Origin: Methanoculleus taiwanensis
Lineage (GTDB): Archaea > Halobacteriota > Methanomicrobia > Methanomicrobiales > Methanoculleaceae
Length of the DNA: 64,000 nucleotides
Direction of reading: 5' to 3'
Assembly: GCF_004102725.1 (NCBI RefSeq)
Contig: NZ_LHQS01000002.1
Span: 1-64,000 of the forward strand
Positions 42,506 to 52,270 of this stretch are shown one piece after another. The notes under the pieces were generated by a model that saw only the letters and a list, made by a program, of their open reading frames with translations, was not told the DNA's origin and made no database searches. The translations under genes were made by a program, and so were the position numbers. Each line of letters opens with the position of its first letter. The first letter of the stretch is position 1.

Positions 42506-44340
42506 TGGTCTCTGTCCCGACCGGCTACCGACTTGCAAAGATACTTGCCCTCGGTCAGATGGCCTGCATCTTCGTTCTCCTCGGCTCTGTTTTCGCAGCC
42601 GGCCCTGCAACCGGGTATGAACTCTCCATCTACGATGCTTACCCCGTCTACTTCTGGGCGGCGCTCATCGTGAGTATTCTCCTCGGCCTTCTGCTCATCC
42701 TCTGGTCCGGCACCCGGGCGGATGAGATGACCTGGTACTGGCTCTTCGGCCTGGTTCCGCTGCTCGTAACCTACGTGATCTTTCTCGGCCTGCCCGCGAT
42801 ACGGGGATACGTCCTCTACGGGCGGGGCAACAACGACGTCCTCTCGCATATCGGCTGGAGCAGAACGATCGTAGAGTCCGGCCACCTCGCTGCGAACGAC
42901 TTTTATCCGGTCGTCCATATCCTCGTCTCGGTTCTCGACTACATCGGCATATCGCTCGAACAGGCGGTGCTCTTCCTCGCAATCTTTTTCTCGCTTGCCT
43001 TCATCATGTTCATGCTCTTCCTCGCCAGGACGGTCTCGCCGTGCAAGGGACCGCTCTTCTTCATTCTGGCGTTCTCGGTTCCGCTGCTTCTTTCATACTT
43101 CCACGAGTCCATTCATCCTTCGATCCTCTCGATCTTCCTCATCCCGCTCCTGCTCGGGTGTTATCACAAGAAGAACCTCTCGAACTCGCTGGTTGCATTC
43201 ACATTCCTCGCACTGCTGCTGACGCTCCTCCTCGTCTTTTTCCATCCGGTCACCGCACTCATCGCTCTGATCATCTTTACGGTCTTCGGGCTTACCGGTA
43301 TCCTGGCGCAGAGATTCGCCGACAGAGGCTCTCTTACGCCCGAGCCCGATGTCCGTTACTTCATCCTTGCTATCGTTCTCGGGCTCTTCACCTGGTTAAA
43401 TCCGTTCGAAGGGCTTGACTGGAAACTAAAAGCAGTACTGGAAGGGCTTTTTGGGGAGAGTTCGGGGATGGCCTCGTACTACGGCGGGCTTGCCGGACAG
43501 GCGAACCTTTCGCTCACCGGGATCGCCCGGATAGCGCTCGCCCAGTACGGACAGCTCGTCCTCTACTTCCTCGCCGCATACGCCGCCCTGGCGCTGGTGT
43601 TCGGTTTCTTCCTGAAGGGAAAGGCGCGACGGTTTGAAGCGTACTACGCCGTCCAGGTCATCGCTGCAACGGCGTTTGCTGTTGCGATGGTCGTCGGCTA
43701 CTTCATTGAGTTCGAACCGCTCAGGGTCTCCCGGTACGCTGTTGTCGTGATCCCGGTCCTCTGCGGCTATACCTTCTATCACAAGTACCGGGTTATCGAC
43801 CGGCCGGCCGTGCAGAAGATCTTCTTCGGGGCGGTGGTGGTTCTCCTCGTCCTTGCAAGTATCTTTGCCGTCTTCAACGTCTATTTCAGCCCGAATATCG
43901 TGAAGGCGAACGCTCAGCTCACTGCAGCGGAGCTCGACGGCGTCACCTGGTTTCTCACCAGCGCCGATGTCCAAACGCCGCTCCTGACCACCGATCTCCC
44001 GCTCGGGCGCTACGAGATGTACTACTTCGGCTATGGAATGCCCACGTACTTCAACCGGCCGCAGCTCGACCGATATATCCCCTCGCATTTCGGGTACGAT
44101 ACGAACAGGACGCTGGCGATATCGCTCGATACCGATCGGACACTCTACATGATGACGACCGAGACGAATCGGCACGCGCACCTCGCGTTCCCCGAGAGCG
44201 TCCGGCCGCAGGTGCACCAGTACCTGGCTCCGGATTTCGTCCGCCTCTCCCGGGACCCGGGTCTTGATAAGACCTATGCGAATGGGGAGTTCGAGACCTG
44301 GTATCTCTACCCGGTGCCGAAAGACCTGAACGCTGCCTGA
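42505..44340 (+). CDS. Polytopic membrane protein, GT-C-like
   Basis: 611 residues with about 12 membrane helices over the first 470, then a soluble C-terminal part of about 120 residues (AAELDGVTWFLTSADVQTPLLTTDLPLG). The first loop has NNDVLSHIGWSRTIVESGHLAANDFYPVVHIL, with acid and histidine residues like GT-C glycosyltransferases that use lipid-phosphate sugars. It could be a polymerase or a transferase acting outside the membrane. The start is the ATG within TGATG of the upstream gene. Assignment is by topology and context. Confidence 0.7.
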   Translation: MVSVPTGYRLAKILALGQMACIFVLLGSVFAAGPATGYELSIYDAYPVYFWAALIVSILLGLLLILWSGTRADEMTWYWLFGLVPLLVTYVIFLGLPAIRGYVLYGRGNNDVLSHIGWSRTIVESGHLAANDFYPVVHILVSVLDYIGISLEQAVLFLAIFFSLAFIMFMLFLARTVSPCKGPLFFILAFSVPLLLSYFHESIHPSILSIFLIPLLLGCYHKKNLSNSLVAFTFLALLLTLLLVFFHPVTALIALIIFTVFGLTGILAQRFADRGSLTPEPDVRYFILAIVLGLFTWLNPFEGLDWKLKAVLEGLFGESSGMASYYGGLAGQANLSLTGIARIALAQYGQLVLYFLAAYAALALVFGFFLKGKARRFEAYYAVQVIAATAFAVAMVVGYFIEFEPLRVSRYAVVVIPVLCGYTFYHKYRVIDRPAVQKIFFGAVVVLLVLASIFAVFNVYFSPNIVKANAQLTAAELDGVTWFLTSADVQTPLLTTDLPLGRYEMYYFGYGMPTYFNRPQLDRYIPSHFGYDTNRTLAISLDTDRTLYMMTTETNRHAHLAFPESVRPQVHQYLAPDFVRLSRDPGLDKTYANGEFETWYLYPVPKDLNAA

Positions 44341-44532
44341 CGTCTCTCTTCCTCTTTTTCATCGTATCGCCGGGACGGCCGTCCGCCGTGCGGGGAAGCG
44401 GATCGCCGCGGGCGACCCCACCGTGAGACCGGCATCCGGGCGGTGCAGGCACTGTGCTCCGATACGCTTACCGTTACCCGGCATATGCTGCCGGAAAAAG
44501 AAGTGAGGGGAGGCGGGGCGCCTGGGCGGGGA
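44341..44532. other. Gap between convergent genes
   Basis: 192 bp with a T-rich tract right after the membrane-protein stop (ctctttttc), a likely termination site; nothing else is seen. Confidence 0.4.
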
Positions 44533-45774
44533 TTACTTCAGCCAGTTGCTCCGGCGTATCTGTATCCCGATGATCAGGGCGAGCACGCCGTACCCGAGCA
44601 CCCATGCATACCCGATCCCGACGATCCCGAACTCGAGCATCAGGATATAACTTAAGCCCACGAGGAGGACGAACGAGAGAGCGCTGATGGCGATGAGTTC
44701 TCTGATGTCTTTCTGGATCTTCTTGATGGAGAGGTAGGTCTGCTGAAATGCGACGAAGAAACTCGAGAGGATCATAATCCGGAGGAGGTCGAGCCCCTCG
44801 ACGTAACTCTTCCCGATGAGTGAGAGGAAGAAGCCGCCGAAGACGTAGAGGAGGATGACGGCGGGTGTCAGGGTCGCGAGTATGACGGCAAGCGATTTTT
44901 TGGTGATGGTCTTTAAGGACTCGCCGTGGCTTCCCTCGACGAAGTGCGACATCGTCACCGACTGGGGGATGATGAAGAGGACGGAGGTCATGGTGAAGGC
45001 GATGTAGTAGTCTGCGGTCTCCGTTGCACCGAGGACGTTCAGGACCATGAGCGGCAGGATCTGAGCCGGCAGCAGGGCGAGGAGTCCGGCGACGTAGGTG
45101 CCTGACGAGTAACGGAACGACTCCCGGAGGAACGGCCTGTCGATACGTGCCGGTTTGATCCCGACGCGGGCGAGGAAGATGAGCGAGACCAGGAATGAAA
45201 GCATTATGGCAAGCCCGTAGGATGAGAATATCCCGAGCGCGCTGAAGAATACAAGCGGGTAGAGGAAAACTATCCGCATCCCCGCAAAGAGGTTTCTGAT
45301 GAAGGTATACTCCGACTTGCGCATGGCGAGGAACGAGAGGCCGACGTAGTGGGTGGTCGACTCGATGCCGAGGATGCCGAGGAAGATCAGCGGATAGAGC
45401 TTGACGATCTGGAGATCGGGAGACCAGGTGTCGATACCCATGATAAAGACCACGCCGAGCAGCAGCGCGAAGGCCGTCGAGACCGCAATGGACGTACTCA
45501 GGATTCTATCCTTGTTCCCGTGCGGGAAGAACCGGATGATGGACTGATCGAGTCCGAACCGCGTGAGGAGGATCAGCAGCGAGGCTGCCGCCAGGAGAGC
45601 GGTTGCGACACCGACGTCCTCTTTCGGATACAGCCGTGCGGCAACGAGCCAGAAGAGGAAACTGAAGATGATCCCCATGACGTTGGAGGACAGGATAAAG
45701 AACGAGTTCTTGAAGAGCGGATCGGTGAGAAGCTGCCGTACATCATCGATGCTTTTCGGTATGGGAAGGTTCAT
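44533..45774 (-). CDS. Polysaccharide flippase, Wzx/MATE-like
   Basis: 413 residues from the ATG at 45774. It has about 12 membrane helices and the family pattern: NSFFILSSNVMGIIFSFLFWLVAARLYPKEDVGVATALLAA at the N terminus, RFGLDQSIIRFFP, and RYSSGTYVAGLLALLPAQILPLMVLNVLG at the middle. Such proteins move lipid-linked glycan units across the membrane. It is the only flippase of the locus. Promoter is the palindromic TATA at 45815. Confidence 0.88.
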   Translation of the reverse strand: MNLPIPKSIDDVRQLLTDPLFKNSFFILSSNVMGIIFSFLFWLVAARLYPKEDVGVATALLAAASLLILLTRFGLDQSIIRFFPHGNKDRILSTSIAVSTAFALLLGVVFIMGIDTWSPDLQIVKLYPLIFLGILGIESTTHYVGLSFLAMRKSEYTFIRNLFAGMRIVFLYPLVFFSALGIFSSYGLAIMLSFLVSLIFLARVGIKPARIDRPFLRESFRYSSGTYVAGLLALLPAQILPLMVLNVLGATETADYYIAFTMTSVLFIIPQSVTMSHFVEGSHGESLKTITKKSLAVILATLTPAVILLYVFGGFFLSLIGKSYVEGLDLLRIMILSSFFVAFQQTYLSIKKIQKDIRELIAISALSFVLLVGLSYILMLEFGIVGIGYAWVLGYGVLALIIGIQIRRSNWLK

Positions 45775-46411
45775 GGTCAGTCGCCCTTTTCCTGTCTGTC
45801 GGTGCTGGAGTTCTCGTATATACGCTGGTGCATGGTGACATCGTCCTGCGGATCCCGGTTTCCTCCGAAGATACCCGGAGGTATGCAGGAGAGCCCGGCG
45901 GAGGTCACCATCGCCGCGGCCCACGGTCGAAACCGGTGCGGTGTGGATAACCGGGAAGGATGGGAGAAGATTTTGCCTGGCCGGCTCTTCCCTTTCCGTC
46001 TCCGGTCGCTCGAGTCCGCATCCGTGCAGGTTGTCTCGTTGTAGCTCCGTTCGTGTATTTATACATTGTGCAGCCGGTCGCGGTCGCCTTCCCCGGTGGT
46101 TGCTCAGGCTATAGGGGCTGACCGGCAGACGATTCCCGGAGAGCCTGATTATCCGATGCCGTAGCGGTCTCTGCTGCGACGGGATGAGTTCTCCCTTATA
46201 TACGCTTTTTGCATACTGTCTGCCCTGATATCTTCGGATATTCCCGGCTATTCTGGTCTTCCGGGGGGTTTGAATGCCCCTTGCCCGAGGATGGGGAGCC
46301 TGTTCGCTGGAGGAAAGGTTTATATGGTTTATACTGGTTACAGGTGGTTACCTCGTTGGTATCCGCATACAGCTTACCGGATGCAGTGTGACGCATGAGC
46401 GGAGTGAGACA
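45775..46411. promoter_or_regulatory. Divergent promoter region between flippase and beta-helix array
   Basis: For the flippase, cgtatatacg at 45815-45824 is a good TATA. For the beta-helix gene, ggtttatatgg at 46317-46327 is the nearest; further TATA-like elements occur at 46055-46066 and 46195-46204. No gene is convincing in this 637-bp stretch. Confidence 0.45.
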
Positions 46412-48046
46412 GTGAAGTTAATCAGCAGCGTGATCCTCTTGATTGCAACAGTACTCCTGATCCTTGGCATGATTCTGGCTCCGTTTCTGGCAGATCCGGG
46501 CGGCGGTGCCGATGACCCCGCCATTATTGTGGCCGCGAGCGGCAGCAGTGCAGCCGAGAAGGCGAAAGCGAGCTACATCTGCGACGGCGTCAATGATCAC
46601 GTGGAGATCCAGGCCGCTCTCACAGCGCTGCCCGCCGGCGGCGGCACCGTCCGTCTCGCGGCGGGGACGTACAACCTCGCCGGCAACATCGAACCGCGGG
46701 CGAAGACCGTGCTCGAAGGAGCCGGGCCCGATGCCACTACGCTTGCCTTTCCGAAGACCGGCGGGATCCGGATATACCGCCCGTCGGTTACGCTCGAAGG
46801 GTTCACCGTCATCGGGGTTGCCGATATCCTCATCGCCGAGAGCCATGCCCGCGTACGCGACGTGACGATGACGGTGGACAACTCGCGGATCGGCGCCTTC
46901 TACGTCTGGGCCGCGAACACCGTCATCGAGGATACCGTCTTTGAGAACTGCAGGGCAGTCAACTGCGGCCGCTACGGGTTCTTAAACAGCGGCGAGGGCG
47001 AGCCCCGTCTCGTGAAGAATATCAAGTACATCAACTGCGAGGCGATCAACTGCGGCAGGTACAGCTCCGTCTCGACGGGGCCGTGGGTGACCGGATTTGA
47101 TATCGTCGAGAAGAACGATATCGACGGGGCCGAGATCATCGGCTGTTACGCCGAGGGCAACCAGGAGAGCGGGTTCCACCTCGAAGGCTTCTCGTACTTA
47201 AACATCAAGAACGTCCGGTTCCAGGACTGTGTCAGCGTCAACAACGCCCAGAAGGGCAAGGATGCGTCCATGTTCGGTGCCGGGTATACCGTCTCAAAAG
47301 GTGTCACCTTTGAGAACTGCACTTCGGAGAACAACAAGCACGGATTCCTTATCAACGGTGCGAGTGTCCGGGGGCACGACGTCTCCTTTATCCGGTGCAC
47401 CGACACCGGTTCCGACTACGGGTTCACTGTCGATCACGGATCCGGGTTCACGCTTGAGGAGTGTGAGGCTATCGGATCGGCGTTCCGCTCGCTGACGATC
47501 GATCGATCCCACAACATCAGTGTCGAGGCGTTTAAGAGCAGACCCTCGGAGAAAGGAGCCGGAACTGCACCGGTCGGAAGCGGTGCCGACGATCATCATG
47601 ACGTGCTGATTCAGGACTCATACGGGGTCACCATGAGCGGCGAGATCATAACCTCCCGGCCGCATGCCCTGACGGTGACCGGATCTGAGAGCCGGGAGGT
47701 CACGCTGCACGATACCACGGTGATCTCTCGCGGTCAGAAGGATATCGTCTACGGCATCTTTGTGAATAACGATGTCTCTGATGCCGGCACCATCCGGATC
47801 AAGGACAGTACTATCCGGACCGATGCAGACGGGAAGACCTTCAACGCCGGAATAGAGAATCGTGCCGGGGAGAAGGTGAAGGTCAGCAACGTTCTCGTGA
47901 CCGGGGCGAAGACCGCGTATGTCAACTGCGATATCCTCGCTGAGGCAGAGGTCGTCTCTCCGACGCCGACAGAACAGCCCGGCTTTGGTATCGGTCTTGC
48001 CCTGGCGGGTCTTGCCGTGCTCTTCCTCCTCCGCCGGAGGAAGTAG
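46412..48046 (+). CDS. Parallel beta-helix surface protein 1 with PGF-CTERM anchor
   Basis: 544 residues from the GTG at 46412, chosen for GGAGTGA upstream. N-terminal membrane/signal segment (ISSVILLIATVLLILGMILAPFLA), then a right-handed parallel beta-helix with the array's shared core: SYICDGVNDHVEIQAAL, VDNSRIGAFYVWAANTV, GRYGFLNSGEGEP, GPWVTGFDIVEKNDIDGA and GNQESGFHLEGFSYLNIKN. The C terminus is TPTEQPGFGIGLALAGLAV...RRRK, a classical PGF-CTERM signal processed by archaeosortase A for lipid attachment. The second half (about 340-500) differs from the other copies. Only this copy is anchored. Confidence 0.87.
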   Translation: MKLISSVILLIATVLLILGMILAPFLADPGGGADDPAIIVAASGSSAAEKAKASYICDGVNDHVEIQAALTALPAGGGTVRLAAGTYNLAGNIEPRAKTVLEGAGPDATTLAFPKTGGIRIYRPSVTLEGFTVIGVADILIAESHARVRDVTMTVDNSRIGAFYVWAANTVIEDTVFENCRAVNCGRYGFLNSGEGEPRLVKNIKYINCEAINCGRYSSVSTGPWVTGFDIVEKNDIDGAEIIGCYAEGNQESGFHLEGFSYLNIKNVRFQDCVSVNNAQKGKDASMFGAGYTVSKGVTFENCTSENNKHGFLINGASVRGHDVSFIRCTDTGSDYGFTVDHGSGFTLEECEAIGSAFRSLTIDRSHNISVEAFKSRPSEKGAGTAPVGSGADDHHDVLIQDSYGVTMSGEIITSRPHALTVTGSESREVTLHDTTVISRGQKDIVYGIFVNNDVSDAGTIRIKDSTIRTDADGKTFNAGIENRAGEKVKVSNVLVTGAKTAYVNCDILAEAEVVSPTPTEQPGFGIGLALAGLAVLFLLRRRK

Positions 48047-48443
48047 GTCTATTAACCCCTCCTCTCTTCCGAAAGGCAGTTCAGGATGGATTCTGACCGG
48101 TAATTGAAGATTCGCTTCTCAAAAGGACGTAGTACCTCAGAGGCGGCCTGCGCAGATTCACCCGTCTCGAAACGCCTGCTTCTCCCTGCTCTTCTCGAAA
48201 CTCGCCGGGCGTGACTCGGGCCGATCAGCGCGATTATTTAAACGCTCCGATTTTGATCGAAGTTCTGGTATATTAAATGTCCTTCCGATCTTTTGATTAT
48301 TATTTTCACCTAGAAATAAAAATCGGCCATTATTATATGCCCTATTCCCGGGATCTCGATTTTTATAAAAATAATATTATAGGATAATTACTTATACATC
48401 GATTCAGAGATGCAGATCTACCTCCATGTGAGGAGTGAGCAGC
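48047..48443. promoter_or_regulatory. AT-rich intergenic promoter of beta-helix gene 2
   Basis: Strongly AT-rich from 48230, with TATA-like ttttataaaaat at 48361-48372 and AGGAGTGA at 48431-48438 as ribosome site. No gene seen. Confidence 0.5.
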
Positions 48444-49886
48444 ATGAGAGACACGCGAAGTATGAAACGACTGGTTGCAGTGTTCCTGGTCTTCTGCCTC
48501 ATTCCGGTTTTTGCACCGGGTGTGGCGGCAGCGGAACCGACCACGCTTGTCGTGGCTGCATATGACAGCAGCGAAGAAGCAAAAGCTCAGGCCAGCTACA
48601 TCTGCGACGGTACAAGTGATCACGTGGAGATTCAGCAGGCGCTCGATGCCCTGCCTGCTGGCGGAACCGTCCTCCTGACGGAAGGAACATACGCCTGTGC
48701 CGGTAACATCCAGCCCGGGGAAGGAAAAGCCCTGCAGGGCGCCGGTGAGAATGCCACCGTTCTCTCCTATCCGGGTAACGGCGGTCTTCGGATCCGTGCA
48801 CCGTCGGTGACGTTCGCCGACTTCAAGGTGACCGGCAAGGCCGACATGATCATCGAGAACAGCCACGCCCGTGTCCGGAACGTGACGATGACGGTGGACA
48901 ACTCCCGGATCGGCGCCTTCTACGTCTGGGCAGCCAACAAAGTTGTCGAGGACACCGTCTTTGAGAACTGTAAGGCGGTTGACTGCGGCCGTTACGGGTT
49001 CTTAAACAGCGGCGAAGGGACGCCCCGGCTCGTGAAGGATATCAAGTACATCAACTGCGAGGCGATCAACTGCGGGCGGGACAGCTCCGTCAGAACCGGC
49101 CCCTGGGTGACCGGATTCGATATCGTCGAGAAGAACGATATCGACGGCGCCGAGATCATCGGATGCTACGCGGAAGGCAACCAGGAGAGCGGGTTCCACC
49201 TCGAGGGATTCTCGTACCTGAACATCAAGAACGTCCGGTTCCAGGACTGTGTAAGCGTCAACAACGCCCAGAAGGGTAAGGATGCATGCATGTTCGGCGC
49301 CGGATTTACGGTCCCGAAGGGTACCACACTCGAGAACTGCACATCGGTCAACAACAAGCACGGTTACCTCGTCAGCGGTGGCAGTGTCAGCAAGGGGTTT
49401 GGGAACACCTTCGTGAACTGTACCGACGAGGCTTCGGACTACGGGTTCACGATCCGCCACGGCTACGACTGCACCCTGACGAACTGTGAGTCGAAGGATG
49501 CGGCACGGCAGGGGCTCGTCCTCTCGAAGGCCTGGAACATCAAAACCGAGAATTTCGGGCTGATCGGTACTGCGGGCTACAATGTCCACGCAGGGTCTTC
49601 TGAGACGGCAGCGGTGAAGATTGCCGGAACAACGGCATCGGACGACCAGTTTGCCTACAACATGTGGAACGGGCAGGTCACCGACAGCGCCCTTGACATC
49701 CACGCCGAGGGCGTTCTCTGCGACACTATCGTGTACCTTGAGAATGCCGAGCGAGTCACCCTCACCGGCGACGCTACCACTGCCAGTGCAGACCCGGTAA
49801 GGGTCGCCGGCGGAACGGCGGTCGATACTGCCGGGTTCACTGTAGCAGGAGATGCAGGCGCACCTGCTGTGGTAGCAGCCGCATAA
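48444..49886 (+). CDS. Parallel beta-helix secreted protein 2
   Basis: 480 residues from the ATG at 48444, 5 nt after AGGAGTGA; the GTG at 48435 lies within that site. Signal peptide RLVAVFLVFCLIPVFAPGVAAA. The core is that of the array (YICDGTSDHVEIQQAL, VDNSRIGAFYVWAANKV, NCEAINCGRDSS, GNQESGFHLEGFSYLNIK). The C terminus ends soon after the helix with ADPVRVAGGTAVDTAGF and has no anchor or binding module. Probably released or attached by another protein or glycan. A terminator hairpin follows. Confidence 0.87.
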   Translation: MRDTRSMKRLVAVFLVFCLIPVFAPGVAAAEPTTLVVAAYDSSEEAKAQASYICDGTSDHVEIQQALDALPAGGTVLLTEGTYACAGNIQPGEGKALQGAGENATVLSYPGNGGLRIRAPSVTFADFKVTGKADMIIENSHARVRNVTMTVDNSRIGAFYVWAANKVVEDTVFENCKAVDCGRYGFLNSGEGTPRLVKDIKYINCEAINCGRDSSVRTGPWVTGFDIVEKNDIDGAEIIGCYAEGNQESGFHLEGFSYLNIKNVRFQDCVSVNNAQKGKDACMFGAGFTVPKGTTLENCTSVNNKHGYLVSGGSVSKGFGNTFVNCTDEASDYGFTIRHGYDCTLTNCESKDAARQGLVLSKAWNIKTENFGLIGTAGYNVHAGSSETAAVKIAGTTASDDQFAYNMWNGQVTDSALDIHAEGVLCDTIVYLENAERVTLTGDATTASADPVRVAGGTAVDTAGFTVAGDAGAPAVVAAA

Positions 49887-49894
49887 GCGGAATA

Positions 49895-49955
49895 GTGCTG
49901 CGGTCTGCCCCTCTCGCGGGGAGATCGCACGGCAGCACCACTATCAATCTTTTTT
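49895..49955 (+). terminator. Hairpin terminator after beta-helix gene 2
   Basis: GTGCTGC (49895-49901) pairs with GCAGCAC (49932-49938), with an inner CCCC/GGGG stem, followed within 12 nt by a run of six T (49950-49955). Confidence 0.6.
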
Positions 49956-50202
49956 AGCACTCGCTTCTGCTCCGTGAGCGACGGTGCGTTTTCCCGGTTA
50001 TCCCTCACAACATCCGGTCGTCCGGCACTGATGCAGCAGCCTCTATTTATACCTACTTATGTTTCAAACTCTGCCTGGATCTCTCTTTTTTGTGCCTTTT
50101 TCTGTTATATTTCCTCAATCCTTTTGATATTGGCGTTCATGCCTCTGTTTATTTTCAGTAGTTTTTTATAAAATTATTATTATATGGAGTGATGTCACCT
50201 TC
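49956..50202. promoter_or_regulatory. Promoter region of beta-helix gene 3
   Basis: AT-rich, with gttttttataaaattattattatatgg at 50161-50187 providing the TATA element just upstream of the ribosome site. No gene seen. Confidence 0.45.
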
Positions 50203-50210
50203 GGAGGTGA
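50203..50210 (+). promoter_or_regulatory. Ribosome binding site that places the start of beta-helix gene 3
   Basis: GGAGGTGA is a perfect match to the 16S anti-Shine-Dalgarno. The only reasonable start at normal distance in the right frame is CTG at 50215, 4 nt on; the paralogue at 52271 has the same GGAGGTGA 3 nt before its ATG. Confidence 0.7.
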
Positions 50211-50214
50211 AATC

Positions 50215-51780
50215 CTGAGAAACAGACGAACCATCAAAAACGTGATAAGCACGGTTCTGGTGCTGTGCCTGGTGTCGGCGATGCTGCCGGCCGGTGCAGC
50301 TGCCGGAACCAGTGCCACGCCACTCGAAGATCTCCGCCTGACCGAAGAACAAGTGTCGGAATACACAACCAGTCTGCGCACTGCGAGCTCGGAATGGGCT
50401 ACCGCGGAAGCAGGCACGGTGACGCTCATTGTGGCGGCATACGATGCCGGTGAAGCGTCAAAGGCTCAGGCAGATTACACCTGTGACGGGGTCAATGATC
50501 ACGTCGAGATCCAGGCCGCTCTCAAGGCGGTGCCCGCCGGTGGAACCGTCCTCCTGACGGAGGGTACGTTCAACTGTGCCGGCAACCTGCAGCCCGGTGC
50601 CTACACCACGCTGAAGGGTTCCGGCGACGGCGTCACCGTCCTGAAGTTTCCGGGTGTGGGCGGGCCGCGGGTCCGTTCGTCCTACGTCACCTTTGCAGAC
50701 TTCACGATCCTCGGCACCGCCGACCTGCTCGTCGCACAGAGCCATGCACGCGTCCACAATGTGACCATGACGGTGGACAACTCGCGGATCGGTGCCTTCT
50801 ATGTCTGGGCGTCGAACAAGGTCGTCGAAGACGTGGAGTTCGTGAACTGCAAGGCTATCGACTGCGGCCGGTATGGGTTCATCAACAGCGGTGAAGGGTC
50901 GCCGAAGCTCGTCAAGAACGTCCGGTTCATCAACTGCGAGGCGATCAACTGCGGGCGGGACAGTTATGTCAATACCGGCCCCTGGGTGACCGGATTCGAT
51001 ATCGTCGAGAAGAACGATATCGACGGTGCCTGGATCGTCGGCTGCTACGCGGAAGGTAATCAGGAGAGCGGGTTCCACCTTGAGGGCTTCTCGTACTTAA
51101 GCATCAAGAACGTGAACTTCAAGGACTGCGTCAGTGTCAACAATGCCGCGAAGGGCAAGGATGCATGCATGTTCGGCGCCGGGTTCACAACCCCCAAGGG
51201 GTGCAGTCTCGAGAACTGCTACTCGTACAACAACAAACACGGGTTCCTCGTCAGCGGCGGCAGCATCAGCAAGTGCTATGATATCAGCATGAAGAACTGC
51301 CGTGACGACGCCTCCTGGTACGGGTTCATGTTCCGCCACGGCTACGACAGTTCGATCACCGACTGCATCTCGAACGATGCAGAACGTCAGGGAATCGTCC
51401 TCTCGAAGGCCTGGGACCTCACGGTGGATAACTTCACCATGAAGAACGCCGGAGGCTACCCGCTCCATGCAGGTTCGTCGACGGTTACGGCCGCAAAGTT
51501 CGCCGGAACCAAGACTGCCGATGACCCCTTTGCCGGCGGCATGTGGCACGGCCCGGTCACCGACAGCACGATCGATATCAACGCTGAAGGGTGCGCTTCG
51601 GATACCGTCATCTGCCTCGAGAACGCAGAAAGGGTAACCGTGACCGGCAGCATCGCGTCGAGCAGCCCCGATGCCGTGAAGGTCATTGGCGGCTCGAACG
51701 TCGACACGAGCGGTGTCGTGGTCTCAAACGCCGGCGATACGCTGGAATGGAAACCGATCGCGATCCCCCTGATCGATTGA
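50215..51780 (+). CDS. Parallel beta-helix secreted protein 3 (possible CTG start)
   Basis: 521 residues from CTG at 50215. This adds (M)RNRRTIKN before VISTVLVLCLVSAMLPAGAAA, giving a normal signal peptide with basic n-region; the first conventional start, GTG at 50242, would leave it without the basic residues and 31 nt from the ribosome site. A segment DLRLTEEQVSEYTTSLRTASSEW precedes the helix and is shared only with copy 4. The beta-helix core is typical (VDNSRIGAFYVWASNKV, GFHLEGFSYLSIKN). No C-terminal anchor; ends EWKPIAIPLID. Confidence 0.85.
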   Translation: MRNRRTIKNVISTVLVLCLVSAMLPAGAAAGTSATPLEDLRLTEEQVSEYTTSLRTASSEWATAEAGTVTLIVAAYDAGEASKAQADYTCDGVNDHVEIQAALKAVPAGGTVLLTEGTFNCAGNLQPGAYTTLKGSGDGVTVLKFPGVGGPRVRSSYVTFADFTILGTADLLVAQSHARVHNVTMTVDNSRIGAFYVWASNKVVEDVEFVNCKAIDCGRYGFINSGEGSPKLVKNVRFINCEAINCGRDSYVNTGPWVTGFDIVEKNDIDGAWIVGCYAEGNQESGFHLEGFSYLSIKNVNFKDCVSVNNAAKGKDACMFGAGFTTPKGCSLENCYSYNNKHGFLVSGGSISKCYDISMKNCRDDASWYGFMFRHGYDSSITDCISNDAERQGIVLSKAWDLTVDNFTMKNAGGYPLHAGSSTVTAAKFAGTKTADDPFAGGMWHGPVTDSTIDINAEGCASDTVICLENAERVTVTGSIASSSPDAVKVIGGSNVDTSGVVVSNAGDTLEWKPIAIPLID

Positions 51781-52270
51781 GACCATGACACTCCTTCTCT
51801 TTTTTCAGCCATTATCGGGATAGTTTTGGCATAACGCCGATTGAAACCCGTCTCCCTTCGGAAGGGTCGGGTCGGTCATCACCGGCGGTTATATGCCCTG
51901 GTGGTGCCGGTGCGGCACGGTCGTGATTCCTGCTATCGGACGGGGTCTGGTATGCGTGCTTTCCACGGTCCGGAAGGCGGCATGTTCATCGGGCAGGCTT
52001 CGGCACGGCGTGTGGAGAATCCCGGTCTGCCTTCCGTACTCCCGAATCGCTCCGGTACATGGGCGTATCATTATACTGTAGCACGGCCGGCTCTGAGTAT
52101 TAAAAGTTAACTCAAAACCCGCTTTTCTGATTCGCTGAGATATAGCAAAAAGAACCAAAATTTCTGACTTTTTTGCACATGCGACTTATAATAAAATCCA
52201 GATAAAATTGAGAAACTTCTTATAGCATTCTCCATAGATAATGCATCAACTCCATAAATGGAGGTGAGTA
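51781..52270. promoter_or_regulatory. Promoter region of beta-helix gene 4
   Basis: T-rich end after gene 3 (ctcttttttc at about 51796). AT-rich from 52110, with TATA-like cttataataaa at 52194-52204 and GGAGGTGA 3 nt before the ATG. No gene is convincing in the 490 bp. Confidence 0.5.

Noticed and set aside
51841-51880. CCCTT-CGG-AAGGG hairpin as a riboswitch
   Set aside because: Only a 5-bp stem with no known aptamer pattern; at best part of termination.
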